A program made the translations under genes and the position numbers. This document shows positions 47,221 through 55,560 of a stretch of 64,000 nucleotides of DNA, in pieces (positions within the stretch are counted from its first letter, which is position 1; the number at the start of each line of letters is the position of its first letter). The DNA comes from an uncultured Pelagibacteraceae bacterium (lineage in GTDB: Bacteria; Pseudomonadota; Alphaproteobacteria; Pelagibacterales; Pelagibacteraceae). Location: assembly GCA_902611845.1 (NCBI GenBank), contig CACMAX010000003.1, forward strand, positions 1-64,000, written 5' to 3'. Below the pieces are notes generated by a model. That model did not search any database. It had not been told where the DNA came from and was given only the letters and a program-made list of their open reading frames with translations.

Positions 47221-47976
47221 ATGATAAAGATAAATTCAAAAAATGTAGATGTTTTCTATGGAAAAAAACAAGCTCTATTCAATATAAATTTAGATATTGA
47301 AGAAAATCAAGTTACAGCACTGATTGGGCCTTCAGGTTGTGGTAAATCTACTTTTTTAAGATGTCTAAACCGAATGAATGACGTTATTGATATATGTAGA
47401 GTAAAAGGGCAGATTATAATTAATGATTTTGATATCAATGATAAAAGTTGTGATGTTGTTAGATTAAGAGAAAAAATTGGTATGGTTTTTCAAAAACCAA
47501 ATCCTTTTCCTAAAACTATTTATGAAAATATTTCTTATGGTCCAACAATTCATGGTATGGCTCAATCAAAGAATGAAATGGATGAAATAGTTGAAACTAG
47601 CTTAAAAAAGGCAGCATTATGGGAAGAGGTGAAAGATAGACTTGATGAACCAGGTACTGGTTTGTCTGGTGGTCAACAACAAAGATTATGTATAGCAAGG
47701 GCAATTTCAGTTAAACCTGAAGTTATTCTAATGGACGAGCCTTGTTCTGCTTTAGATCCTATTGCTACAGCTCAAATAGAAGAACTAATTGATGAGTTAA
47801 AAAAAGACCATACTATTATAATAGTCACTCACTCAATGGCACAAGCTGCAAGAGTTTCTCAAAATACAGGTTTTTTTCACCTTGGAGAATTGATAGAACA
47901 TGGTTCTACTGATAAAATATTTAAGAATCCAGAAAACAAAAAAACTCAGGATTATATCACAGGGAGGTTTGGATAA
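47221..47976 (+). CDS. pstB: Phosphate ABC transporter ATPase PstB
   Basis: PstB drives phosphate import. I start at the ATG at 47221 ([14 protein letters not shown], the family start), one base after the pstA stop; an upstream in-frame ATG would overlap pstA by 20 nt. The 251 residues show Walker [11 protein letters not shown]-loop [10 protein letters not shown], signature [15 protein letters not shown], Walker [21 protein letters not shown] and switch VTHSMAQA, all PstB-type. phoU overlaps the stop by one base. Confidence 0.96.
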   Translation: MIKINSKNVDVFYGKKQALFNINLDIEENQVTALIGPSGCGKSTFLRCLNRMNDVIDICRVKGQIIINDFDINDKSCDVVRLREKIGMVFQKPNPFPKTIYENISYGPTIHGMAQSKNEMDEIVETSLKKAALWEEVKDRLDEPGTGLSGGQQQRLCIARAISVKPEVILMDEPCSALDPIATAQIEELIDELKKDHTIIIVTHSMAQAARVSQNTGFFHLGELIEHGSTDKIFKNPENKKTQDYITGRFG

Positions 47977-48683
47977 TGACCGAAGCACCACATACAGTAA
48001 AGTCTTACGAAGAAGAACTTAAAAATTTAAATAGCAATATAATTAAAATGGGTGGATTTTGTGAAGAAGCTTTGGGTAAAGCTATTCAAGCAATTACTAC
48101 AAGAAATAGTGATAATGCTGAGGCAGTAATTAAAGATGATGAAAAAATTGATAAATTTGAGACTTTAATTGAACAGCAAGTAGTAAATTTAATTGCTTTA
48201 AGACAACCTATGGCCATAGATCTTAGAGAAACAGTCACTGCTTTAAAGATATCTTCTGACCTTGAGAGAATAGGTGATTTAGCAAAAAATATTTCTAAAA
48301 GAACTCTTTTGTTAAATGAAAATTTACCAAAAAATTTAGTAGATGCTATTATAAGAGTATCTTCGGATGCTCAAAAACAATTGAAATCAATATTAGATGC
48401 ATATTTAGAAAGATCTTCGAGTATGGCAATTAATGTATGGGAAAGCGACGAACAAATTGATGATTTAACAAATTTATGCATGCAAGAAGTGATTAGATAT
48501 TTAAAAGATAACGAAAATAACTTAAGTGATGGAACCCACTTATTATTTGTAACTAAAAATATAGAGAGAATAGGTGATCATACAACCAACATTGCTGAGC
48601 AAGTATATTATTTAGTTAAGGGAGAATATCTAGAGGGTGATCGACCAAAAGGCACAGAACCTATTGTTACTGGAGAAAAGTAA
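47976..48683 (+). CDS. phoU: PhoU phosphate-signalling regulator
   Basis: PhoU links Pst transport activity to PhoR and silences the Pho regulon in high phosphate. The 235 residues form two repeated three-helix units, each with the metal-binding motif: EVxxxD-type DDEKIDKFE near residue 49 and ESDEQIDDLTNLC near 151, and DLERIGDLAKNIS near 91 plus NIERIGDHTTNIAE near 192. It lies between pstB and phoB. Confidence 0.95.
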   Translation: MTEAPHTVKSYEEELKNLNSNIIKMGGFCEEALGKAIQAITTRNSDNAEAVIKDDEKIDKFETLIEQQVVNLIALRQPMAIDLRETVTALKISSDLERIGDLAKNISKRTLLLNENLPKNLVDAIIRVSSDAQKQLKSILDAYLERSSSMAINVWESDEQIDDLTNLCMQEVIRYLKDNENNLSDGTHLLFVTKNIERIGDHTTNIAEQVYYLVKGEYLEGDRPKGTEPIVTGEK

Positions 48684-48686
48684 AAT

Positions 48687-49370
48687 ATGTCGGCTCACAT
48701 TTTTATAGCTGAGGACGAGGCTGCTATAATAACTCTACTAAAGTATAACCTTGAAAAAGAAGGTTACAAAGTAAGTTTCTGTGAAAATGGTGAAGATGCG
48801 CTTAAACAAATTAAAGATAAGCTTCCTGACTTAATATTAATGGATTGGATGTTGCCCGATTTGTCAGGCGTTGAAATATGTAAAAATTTAAAAAAAGACA
48901 AAAAGCATAATGATATACCAGTAATAATGTTAACAGCAAAAGGCGAGGAGGAGGACAAATTAAGAGCTTTTGATACAGGTGCAGATGATTATGTAACAAA
49001 ACCATTTAGTCAAAAAGAACTTAATGCAAGAATTAAATCTTTACTCAGAAGATCAAAACCACAATCCACCGTTGATGTTGTTGAGTTTACAGATCTAAAA
49101 ATAGATAGAATAACAAAAAGAGTTTATAGAAATAACATTGAAATATCTCTAGGACCTACAGAATTTAAATTATTAGATTTTTTTATCAAAAATCCAAAAA
49201 GGGTATATTCAAGAGAACAACTCTTAAACAATGTTTGGGGAGAAAATATTTACGTTGAAACTAGAACTGTTGATGTGCATATCAGAAGATTAAGACAGGC
49301 TATTAATATAGATAATACTAAGCCTTTAATTAGAACTGTAAGATCAGCAGGTTATTCTTTAGAATCTTGA
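48687..49370 (+). CDS. phoB: PhoB response regulator of the phosphate regulon
   Basis: PhoB activates Pho promoters when phosphorylated by PhoR. The 227 residues hold a receiver domain (IAEDEAAI acidic pocket, phospho-acceptor aspartate in LILMDWMLPDLSG, lysine in MLTAKGEEED) and an OmpR-type winged helix (LGPTEFKLLDFF, RVYSREQLLNNVWG, VDVHIRRLRQAI, RTVRSAGYSL). It ends the pst-phoU-phoB operon and overlaps the convergent SixA-like gene by 19 nt. Confidence 0.96.
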   Translation: MSAHIFIAEDEAAIITLLKYNLEKEGYKVSFCENGEDALKQIKDKLPDLILMDWMLPDLSGVEICKNLKKDKKHNDIPVIMLTAKGEEEDKLRAFDTGADDYVTKPFSQKELNARIKSLLRRSKPQSTVDVVEFTDLKIDRITKRVYRNNIEISLGPTEFKLLDFFIKNPKRVYSREQLLNNVWGENIYVETRTVDVHIRRLRQAINIDNTKPLIRTVRSAGYSLES

Positions 49371-49876
49371 AGGTCTTTAGGTCTAGTAAATTCTTTAATT
49401 AAACCATTTCCATCTAATTTATTCCATTCATTAAAATCAAAATAAATTTTTGCAAATGCCGATGTCGGAAATTTGTAGTTTAATAATTTAAAATGGTTGT
49501 TGTTGTGATTTTTTGTCAGTGATCGTATTAGATTTCTAACAGTAGGTTCATGGTTAATTAAAAGCACTGATTTATATTTTTTTGGTATTTTTTTTATTAT
49601 ATCTATAATTTTATCTTCACTTGATAAGTATAATTTTTTTGAAGAAATAATTTTTTTTGGTTTATCTATTTTTTTTAATAAAATTTTTAGGGTTTTCTTT
49701 GTTCTTTTTGATGATGAAAGTAATATGTAATCAAACTTATAATTGTTTTTAACAAAAAATTCACAAATCTTTTTTGCATTTTTCTCGCCACGCTTACTTA
49801 ATGGTCTTTCATGATCATCAAGATTTGGGTGGTCCCAGCTAGATTTTGCATGACGCATAACGTATAATTTAAGCAT
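49352..49876 (-). CDS. SixA-like histidine phosphatase
   Basis: From the ATG at 49876 the 174-residue protein starts LKLYVMRHAKSSWDHP, the RHG motif of the histidine phosphatase superfamily in its SixA form, with ERPLSKRGEKNA and the second histidine in LLINHEPTVRNLIRSL. SixA proteins remove phosphate from phosphohistidine on signalling proteins. An upstream in-frame ATG would reach far into ppk, so it is unlikely. It lies between phoB (convergent, 19-nt overlap) and ppk (divergent, 13-nt gap), which suggests but does not prove a link to phosphate signalling. Confidence 0.85.
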   Translation of the reverse strand: MLKLYVMRHAKSSWDHPNLDDHERPLSKRGEKNAKKICEFFVKNNYKFDYILLSSSKRTKKTLKILLKKIDKPKKIISSKKLYLSSEDKIIDIIKKIPKKYKSVLLINHEPTVRNLIRSLTKNHNNNHFKLLNYKFPTSAFAKIYFDFNEWNKLDGNGLIKEFTRPKDLQDSKE

Positions 49877-49889
49877 AAATTTTAAATAT

Positions 49890-52040
49890 ATGACTGCATT
49901 AAAAAAACAAGATAAAGAAACACTAAAATCTAAATACATAAATAGAGAGCTGTCTTGGCTAAAATTCAACGACAGAGTTCTTCTTGAGGCCCAAAATTTT
50001 GAAAATCCTCTTTATGAAAGAATTAAATTTTTATCTATAGCTGGATCAAATTTAGATGAATTTTTCATGGTTCGTGTTGCAGGTTTATATAGTCAAATCA
50101 AACAAGATGTAGATTCACTTAGTTCTGACGGTCTTACTCCTGAAGAACAAATGAGTGAAGTTATTTTGGAAACAAATAATCTTCTTAATAAACAAAATAA
50201 AATATTTAGAGATTTAATTCTTCAATTAAAAAAAGCAAATATAAGTATAGTTAAACCTGAAAAATTAAGTAAAACTGAACAAAAAAGATTATTTAAAATT
50301 TTTAATGAAGAAATTTACCCTCTGCTAACCCCATCAGCAATAGACCCAGCTCATCCCTTTCCATTTATTGCAAATCAAGGAAGAGCATTAGTTATGAGAT
50401 TAAATAAGAAAAATAAAAAAAGGACTTTAAATGCAATAATAGTAATTCCAAAAGCTTTATCAAGATTTATTGAAATAGATGGAAATAAAAGTTTTAAAAA
50501 ATTTTTAATTATTGATGATGTTATAAGTTTTTTTGCTTCTGAAATATTTCCTGATCATGATTTAGATAAAAAAATGTTATTTAGAGTTATAAGAGATAGC
50601 GATGTAGAAATTCAAGAGGAGGCCGAAGATTTAGTAAGATCTTTTGAATTGGCATTAAAAAGAAGAAGAACAGGTGACATAGTACGTTTAGAAATTTTGA
50701 AAAATAGTAATAATGACTTAATTAAGTTTATAACCAATAAGTTAAACGTAAAATCTGAATACATCTATGAAATTGAAGGCATTGTTGGAATTCAAGATAT
50801 AGACCAAGTTTGTAAAATTAAAAATTCTAAATTAAGATTTAAAAATTTTAATCCCAGGGAGGTTGAGAGATTAAAGGAGTTTAATAATAATTTTTTTGAT
50901 ACTATAAAAAAAAAAGATTTAATAGTTCATCACCCTTTTGAAACATTTGATGCTGTCGTTGAGTTTTTAAATCAAGCTGCATATGATAAAAAAGTTATAG
51001 CAATTAAACAAACTCTATACAGAACAACGCTAGATTCTCCAATTGTTAAAGCCTTAATAACAGCAGCTGAAAATGGAAAGACAGTAACCGCTTTAATAGA
51101 GATCAAAGCAAGATTTGATGAAGAAGCAAACATTCAACTTTCAAGAAGTTTAGAAAATGCAGGAATTCAAATAGTTTATGGTTTTGCAAAATATAAAACA
51201 CATGCAAAATCATCTTTAATATTAAGAAAAGAGCAGGGAAAAATTCAAACTTATATACATCTGGGAACTGGTAATTATCACCCAGTTAATGCAAAAATTT
51301 ATACTGACTTATCTTTATTTAGCTCTGATAAAAAAATAGCAACTGATGTGGAAAAATTTTTTAATTATGTAACTGGTTATTCAAAACCACGAAATCTTAG
51401 TAAAATATCTATATCACCAATTAATCTTAGGGAAACCTTGAACAAATGTATTGCTAACGAGATAACAAATGTCAAAAAAGGTAAAAAAGGTGAAATATGG
51501 GCCAAAATGAATTCCTTAGTAGACCCAGCGATAATTGATAAATTTTACGAAGCTTCAAATGCTGGAGTAAAGATATTTTTATTTGTAAGAGGTGTTTGTT
51601 GTTTAAGACCTGGAGTTAAAGATAAATCTGAAAATATAATAGTTAAAAGCATGATTGGAAGATTTTTGGAACACTCAAGAATTTATTGTTTTGCAAATGG
51701 AAAAACAATGCCTAGTAGAGATGCAAAAGTTTTTATTTCATCAGCAGATTTAATGCCAAGAAATTTAAATCGAAGAGTAGAACTTCTAGTTCCAATTGAA
51801 AACCAAACAGTCCACGAACAAGTTCTTGATCAAATTATGTTAGCTAATTATTTAGATAAAAAACAAAGTTGGGAACTTGATGCTAGTGGAAATTATAAAA
51901 AAATTAAATATAGTGAAAATGATTCTTTTTCAGCCCATGATTATTTTATGAATAATCCTAGTTTATCTGGAAGAGGTAAAGCTAAATTAAAAATGAAACC
52001 GAAAAAATTAAACTTAAGACTTATTAAAAGTGGAAATTAA
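49890..52040 (+). CDS. ppk: Polyphosphate kinase 1
   Basis: PPK1 polymerises ATP gamma-phosphate into polyphosphate at the membrane. The 716 residues start YINRELSWLKFNDRVL, with LDEFFMVRVAGL near residue 55, VIAIKQTLYRTT near 370, the autophosphorylated histidine region YGFAKYKTHAKSSLI near 431, and HLGTGNYHPVNAK near 456. The C-terminal catalytic domains are complete (FVRGVCCLRPG, SSADLMPRNLNRRVE). It directly overlaps ppx by 11 nt. TATAAT at 49863-49868 is a plausible -10. Confidence 0.96.
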   Translation: MTALKKQDKETLKSKYINRELSWLKFNDRVLLEAQNFENPLYERIKFLSIAGSNLDEFFMVRVAGLYSQIKQDVDSLSSDGLTPEEQMSEVILETNNLLNKQNKIFRDLILQLKKANISIVKPEKLSKTEQKRLFKIFNEEIYPLLTPSAIDPAHPFPFIANQGRALVMRLNKKNKKRTLNAIIVIPKALSRFIEIDGNKSFKKFLIIDDVISFFASEIFPDHDLDKKMLFRVIRDSDVEIQEEAEDLVRSFELALKRRRTGDIVRLEILKNSNNDLIKFITNKLNVKSEYIYEIEGIVGIQDIDQVCKIKNSKLRFKNFNPREVERLKEFNNNFFDTIKKKDLIVHHPFETFDAVVEFLNQAAYDKKVIAIKQTLYRTTLDSPIVKALITAAENGKTVTALIEIKARFDEEANIQLSRSLENAGIQIVYGFAKYKTHAKSSLILRKEQGKIQTYIHLGTGNYHPVNAKIYTDLSLFSSDKKIATDVEKFFNYVTGYSKPRNLSKISISPINLRETLNKCIANEITNVKKGKKGEIWAKMNSLVDPAIIDKFYEASNAGVKIFLFVRGVCCLRPGVKDKSENIIVKSMIGRFLEHSRIYCFANGKTMPSRDAKVFISSADLMPRNLNRRVELLVPIENQTVHEQVLDQIMLANYLDKKQSWELDASGNYKKIKYSENDSFSAHDYFMNNPSLSGRGKAKLKMKPKKLNLRLIKSGN

Positions 52041-53541
52041 AGTATTTAAAAATAAACAAAATTTAAAATTAAAACCTGCTAAATTAGCAGTTATTGATAT
52101 AGGCTCTAATTCTATTAGGATGCTAATTTATGAAGATTTTAGCTCTTCTCGTGTGCCTTTTTTCAATGAAAAAGCCGTTTGTGAACTTGGTAAAAATTTA
52201 GATAAGTCAAGAAAACTTCATAAATCTGGTGTGGATTATGCCCAAAAAGTATTGAAGAGATTTTCAGAAATTTTAAATGTTTCCAAAATTGTTAATTTAA
52301 AAATAATAGCAACTGCTGTTTTAAGAGAAGCAACAGATTCAAAACCCTTTGTTGAATACGTAGAAAACCTTTTTAAAAAAAAAATAGAAATCTTAAGTGG
52401 TGACGAAGAAGCAATTTGTTCAGCAGAAGGTGTAAAAATTGGATTTGATAATGTAGATGGGTTAGTTGCTGATCTTGGTGGAGGTAGTTTAGAATTAGCT
52501 CGAGTTGAAAATGGTTTGATCACTAATAAAACATCTTTACCCTTAGGTGTTTTAAGATTAATTAATAATCCAATTGTAAAAAAGAGAAACCTTTCTAAAT
52601 ATATAAAAAAACTTTTGAGAGATGAAAAATGGTTATCTAAAAAAAAATTTGAAAATCTTTATTTAGTTGGCGGAACATGGAGAGCTTTATTTAAACTTCA
52701 TCTTTTTCAAAATAAACACCCTGTCCACATAATCCATCAGTATTCAGTAAATTATGAAACTTTATCAACATTTATAGAAAAAATAGCATCGTTCAATAAA
52801 GCAAAACTAAAAACAGTTGAATATATATCTAAATCTAGAACACCTTATCTACCATATAGCTCTATTATTTTAGATGAGATCATGAAAGTCACAAATCCAA
52901 AAAACATAATTTGTTCTATAAGCGGTATTAGGGAGGGATCTTTGACGAAAGATTACTTTAAAAATATTGATAACTCTCAGGTTTTTGAAAAATCATTAGA
53001 ATATATTTCTAAGAAAAGAGGTGATTTGGGATTAACTTACAAAAAGTATTATGAATTTATCAAACCTGTATTTGATGGTAATGAACATTTTGATGAAAAA
53101 TTGCTTAATTTAGCTTGTGTTTTAAGTCATATGGATTGGGGACTAGGTGCTTTTCAAAAGGCAGAATTAGTTTTTCAAGAAACATTAAATACCCCTTTAT
53201 TGAGACTTTCACATAAAGAAAGAATTCAAATAGCTCTTTCATGTTATTGGAGGTACTGCAGTATTAAATACAATCCAAAAATAGAATATTTGACTTTTTT
53301 AAATAATAATGAAATTTTTTCTAGCAAACAAGTTGGTGCAGCCTTAAGATTTGCACATTCACTTACATCTATTTCAACTATCTTCTTAGAGGAATTTAAA
53401 TTGTATAAAAGAGGTAACTCTGTATTTTTAAAAATTCCAGCACAACACCAAGAAATAATTTCTAAACAAGTTACAAAAAGATTTAAAGCTCTTGCGCGAG
53501 AATTATTTTTAGAGCCGAGAGTAATTTATTCAAATAATTAA
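52030..53541 (+). CDS. ppx: Exopolyphosphatase / pppGpp phosphohydrolase (Ppx/GppA)
   Basis: The 503-residue protein starts at GTG inside the ppk 3' end. The ASKHA-fold domain reads LAVIDIGSNSIRMLIYE near residue 18 and LVADLGGGSLELARVE near 146, with the Ppx glutamate region TAVLREATDS. A helical HD-like C-terminal domain covers about 320-503. Ppx degrades polyphosphate and GppA enzymes hydrolyse pppGpp; the ppk partner favours the former. Overlap of 11 nt implies coupled translation. Confidence 0.92.
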   Translation: MEIKVFKNKQNLKLKPAKLAVIDIGSNSIRMLIYEDFSSSRVPFFNEKAVCELGKNLDKSRKLHKSGVDYAQKVLKRFSEILNVSKIVNLKIIATAVLREATDSKPFVEYVENLFKKKIEILSGDEEAICSAEGVKIGFDNVDGLVADLGGGSLELARVENGLITNKTSLPLGVLRLINNPIVKKRNLSKYIKKLLRDEKWLSKKKFENLYLVGGTWRALFKLHLFQNKHPVHIIHQYSVNYETLSTFIEKIASFNKAKLKTVEYISKSRTPYLPYSSIILDEIMKVTNPKNIICSISGIREGSLTKDYFKNIDNSQVFEKSLEYISKKRGDLGLTYKKYYEFIKPVFDGNEHFDEKLLNLACVLSHMDWGLGAFQKAELVFQETLNTPLLRLSHKERIQIALSCYWRYCSIKYNPKIEYLTFLNNNEIFSSKQVGAALRFAHSLTSISTIFLEEFKLYKRGNSVFLKIPAQHQEIISKQVTKRFKALARELFLEPRVIYSNN

Positions 53542-53673
53542 TATATAATTTAATTTATTACAACTTACAGGTTAGTGATTTTTCTTCTTTAATATATTTT
53601 TAATTTTATTGAAACATATCTTTAATCCAAATGTAATATTCTTCTGTGATTAAATTGTAAACATTAAACCCCT

Positions 53674-53712
53674 GAAATACGCTCGGTATTATTATTGAGC
53701 GTATTTCTTTTT
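53674..53712 (+). terminator. Intrinsic terminator after ppx
   Basis: GAAATACGCTC and GAGCGTATTTC form a perfect 11-bp stem around a 12-nt loop, followed by TTTTT. It is the likely end of the ppk-ppx transcript. Its right arm and loop overlap the end of the degraded reading frame that lies on the opposite strand. Confidence 0.85.
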
Positions 53713-53832
53713 ATAAAACAAATACATTCCTATATGAGATGCATTGTTAAATTTACCATTCTCAATTAATTTAATTATTTGTTGAGTGGAAACTATATGG
53801 ATTTTAATTCCTTTTTCAGGCTTTGAAATTTT
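53692..53832 (-). pseudogene. Possible gene remnant (NUDIX-like C-terminus)
   Basis: On the minus strand, in the same frame as the aquaporin gene and right after its stop, 46 sense codons run to a TAA at 53692. They contain KPEKGIKIHIVSTQQIIKLI and then KFNNASHIGMYLFY, which look like the C-terminal part of an ADP-sugar NUDIX hydrolase. There is no start codon or upstream catalytic box, so at most a relic remains. It may mark where the aquaporin-arsenate segment joined the chromosome. The rest of the gap (53542-53673) shows no gene. Confidence 0.35.
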
Positions 53833-54492
53833 TCAATCTTTTTCTAAGAATAATTTTTTTGCGATATAAACAGCAATTAACATACCAATTAATTCTGCAA
53901 TTATATAAAAAGGAGTGTTTAAATAACTTATACCGGTAAACGACTCTGTAAATGTTCTTGCTATTGCTACAGCAGGATTTGCAAAAGAAGTTGAAGAGGT
54001 AAACCAATAACCAGCAGTGATATATAAGCCTACTGATCCAGCAACAGCTAATTTACCTGATTTCATTGAACCAAAAATAATTAAAATAAGACCCAACGTA
54101 GCAACTATTTCAGAAGTAAAAATATAAATCCCATTCCTCGACTTTGTTGATAATTCAAAAACCTGATGTTCAAAAAAGAAATTAGCTAATGCTACACCTA
54201 GTAAACATCCAAGTATCTGAGCAGAAATATAAAAGGGTAAAAGGTTTTTTTTTAACTTTCCTGTAATTGTCATAGCAATACTTACAAATGGATTGAAATG
54301 AGCCCCAGATACATCAGCAAATACTGTTATTAGCACAAACAATCCAGCTCCTGTTGCCAATGTGTTGGCTATTAGCATTACTGCTATATCATTAGTTAGA
54401 TTTTCTGCCATTAAACCTGATCCAACTATGATCATGACCAGAAAGCAACTTCCAATAAACTCTGAAAGAAAATATCTATTTTTATTTTTCAT
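53833..54492 (-). CDS. Aquaporin/aquaglyceroporin (MIP family)
   Basis: The 219-residue protein has six membrane helices and the two half-helix loops of MIP channels: GAHFNPFVSIAMT with NPF at 67-69 in place of the usual NPA, and SFANPAVAIART with NPA at 172-174. It overlaps the arsenate reductase gene by 11 nt on the same strand. In Sinorhizobium meliloti an aqpS-arsC pair lets arsenite leave through the channel; this arrangement suggests the same role. Water or glycerol flux remains possible. Confidence 0.88.
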   Translation of the reverse strand: MKNKNRYFLSEFIGSCFLVMIIVGSGLMAENLTNDIAVMLIANTLATGAGLFVLITVFADVSGAHFNPFVSIAMTITGKLKKNLLPFYISAQILGCLLGVALANFFFEHQVFELSTKSRNGIYIFTSEIVATLGLILIIFGSMKSGKLAVAGSVGLYITAGYWFTSSTSFANPAVAIARTFTESFTGISYLNTPFYIIAELIGMLIAVYIAKKLFLEKD

Positions 54493-54913
54493 CTATCCAA
54501 TCTTTAATTTTATTACTTATAATATTGAAAGTTTTTCTAATGATTATTTGCTTTTCTTCGTCATTTGCATTTTGAAGTTTAGCTACCGGATCTTCTATAT
54601 CCCAGTGTATAATTTGATTTTTATCAGGCCAAATAGGACATACCTCATTATTTGCGTTGTTGCATACTGTTATTACATGATCCATTTTTAATTCTTTATT
54701 AATAAATTCTTCAAAGTTTTTAGAACTATAATTAGTTAGATCATAACTTTTATTTTTCTCTAAAAAACTTTTAACATCTTCATTGATTTTTCCAGATGGA
54801 TTACTACCAGCACTGAAAGCATTAAATTTATTTGAGTATTCGTTATTAATAATACTCTCAGCAATAATGCTTCTCGCTGAATTTCCTGTGCATACAAATA
54901 AAATATTTTTCAT
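54482..54913 (-). CDS. arsC: Arsenate reductase, thioredoxin-type (LMW phosphatase fold)
   Basis: The 143-residue protein starts ILFVCTGNSARSIIAES with the CX5R P-loop (C8 to R14) and has the two further redox cysteines C84 and C92 in TVCNNANNEVCPIWP, the triad of thioredoxin-coupled ArsC. It reduces arsenate to arsenite. A plain tyrosine phosphatase would lack C84 and C92. It is sandwiched between a small membrane protein gene (1-nt overlap) and the aquaporin gene (11-nt overlap), forming an apparent three-gene operon beside the phosphate genes. Confidence 0.9.
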   Translation of the reverse strand: MKNILFVCTGNSARSIIAESIINNEYSNKFNAFSAGSNPSGKINEDVKSFLEKNKSYDLTNYSSKNFEEFINKELKMDHVITVCNNANNEVCPIWPDKNQIIHWDIEDPVAKLQNANDEEKQIIIRKTFNIISNKIKDWIDEK

Positions 54914-55134
54914 TAAAAAATAATTTTATAAATACCAATTACAAATAATGGAATTTGTAATCCAAAATTAGTTAATATGGCCTTATCTTTTAATAAAAAA
55001 CCCGATATTGTCCATCCAACTACACCAAGACCATGAAAATATATATTAATTGGATATATATTTAAATTTGTAAGCAATATTCCGGTTAAGACTAAAAACG
55101 TACTTATCCATTTGAGATATTTTTTTAAAAACAT
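54913..55134 (-). CDS. Small membrane protein of unknown function
   Basis: The 73-residue protein has about three short hydrophobic segments (near residues 8-24, 30-47 and 54-72) and no motif I can name. It begins with RBS AAAGGAG four bases before the ATG and ends in a 1-nt overlap with arsC, so it heads the arsC-aquaporin operon. Its role in arsenic or phosphate handling is undetermined. Confidence 0.7.
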   Translation of the reverse strand: MFLKKYLKWISTFLVLTGILLTNLNIYPINIYFHGLGVVGWTISGFLLKDKAILTNFGLQIPLFVIGIYKIIF

Positions 55135-55155
55135 AAAACTCCTTTCTCTATACTT

Positions 55156-55173
55156 ATGACAGTTATGTTAAAG
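55156..55173 (-). promoter_or_regulatory. Pho-box-like repeat upstream of the arsC operon
   Basis: On the minus strand CTTTAACATAACTGTCAT contains a canonical CTGTCAT half site and a weaker CTTTAAC 11 bp earlier, the PhoB spacing. It lies 21 nt from the start codon of the leading small gene, too close for a standard -10, so it is a tentative call. If real it would couple arsenate detoxification to phosphate starvation. Confidence 0.35.
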
Positions 55174-55192
55174 ATTTATTAAAATTATTATT

Positions 55193-55531
55193 TTATATTA
55201 AATTGATTATGTATCTATGGATAAAATATCCTCCGATTAGCAATATTAAACCTGTAATATAAATTATAAAAAAATTCATATTAAAAGATTTTGCAAAAAA
55301 GAAGGGTACAAAGAATAAATAACTTGCTGGTACTGCAATAAATATACTTTTTGTAAACATTACTGTTTTTTCTGTATCATTATGCTCATAATACGAAAAC
55401 AGTATCGCTATTAGTGATACCAACGGTAATGCAATAATAAATCCAGCGAGCTTAGGATTTTGACCAGCCAACCAGCTAGAAAATGCGATAATTAAACCCC
55501 CAGCAATAACTTTAAAAAGAAAGAATAACAT
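55193..55531 (-). CDS. DUF3147-like inner-membrane protein
   Basis: The 112-residue protein has about four membrane helices and starts FKVIAGGLIIAFSSWLAGQ, followed by KLAGFIIALPLVSLIAILFS, the pattern I associate with DUF3147 small membrane proteins. Function is unknown for the family. It lies 29 nt downstream of zur on the same strand and could be at the end of the zinc operon; a gap of 58 nt separates it from the arsC unit. Confidence 0.7.
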   Translation of the reverse strand: MLFFLFKVIAGGLIIAFSSWLAGQNPKLAGFIIALPLVSLIAILFSYYEHNDTEKTVMFTKSIFIAVPASYLFFVPFFFAKSFNMNFFIIYITGLILLIGGYFIHRYIINLI

Positions 55532-55560
55532 TGTTGTAAATTTTTATAGTTATATACAAA

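Noticed and set aside
49877..49969. N-terminal extension of the SixA-like protein
   Set aside because: The family starts at LKLYVMRHA; the extension overlaps ppk coding sequence and has no similarity to the family.
53644..53661. CTGTGAT-N4-TTGTAAA as another Pho box
   Set aside because: Only a hairpin terminator lies downstream on that strand and there is no gene to drive; second half matches poorly.
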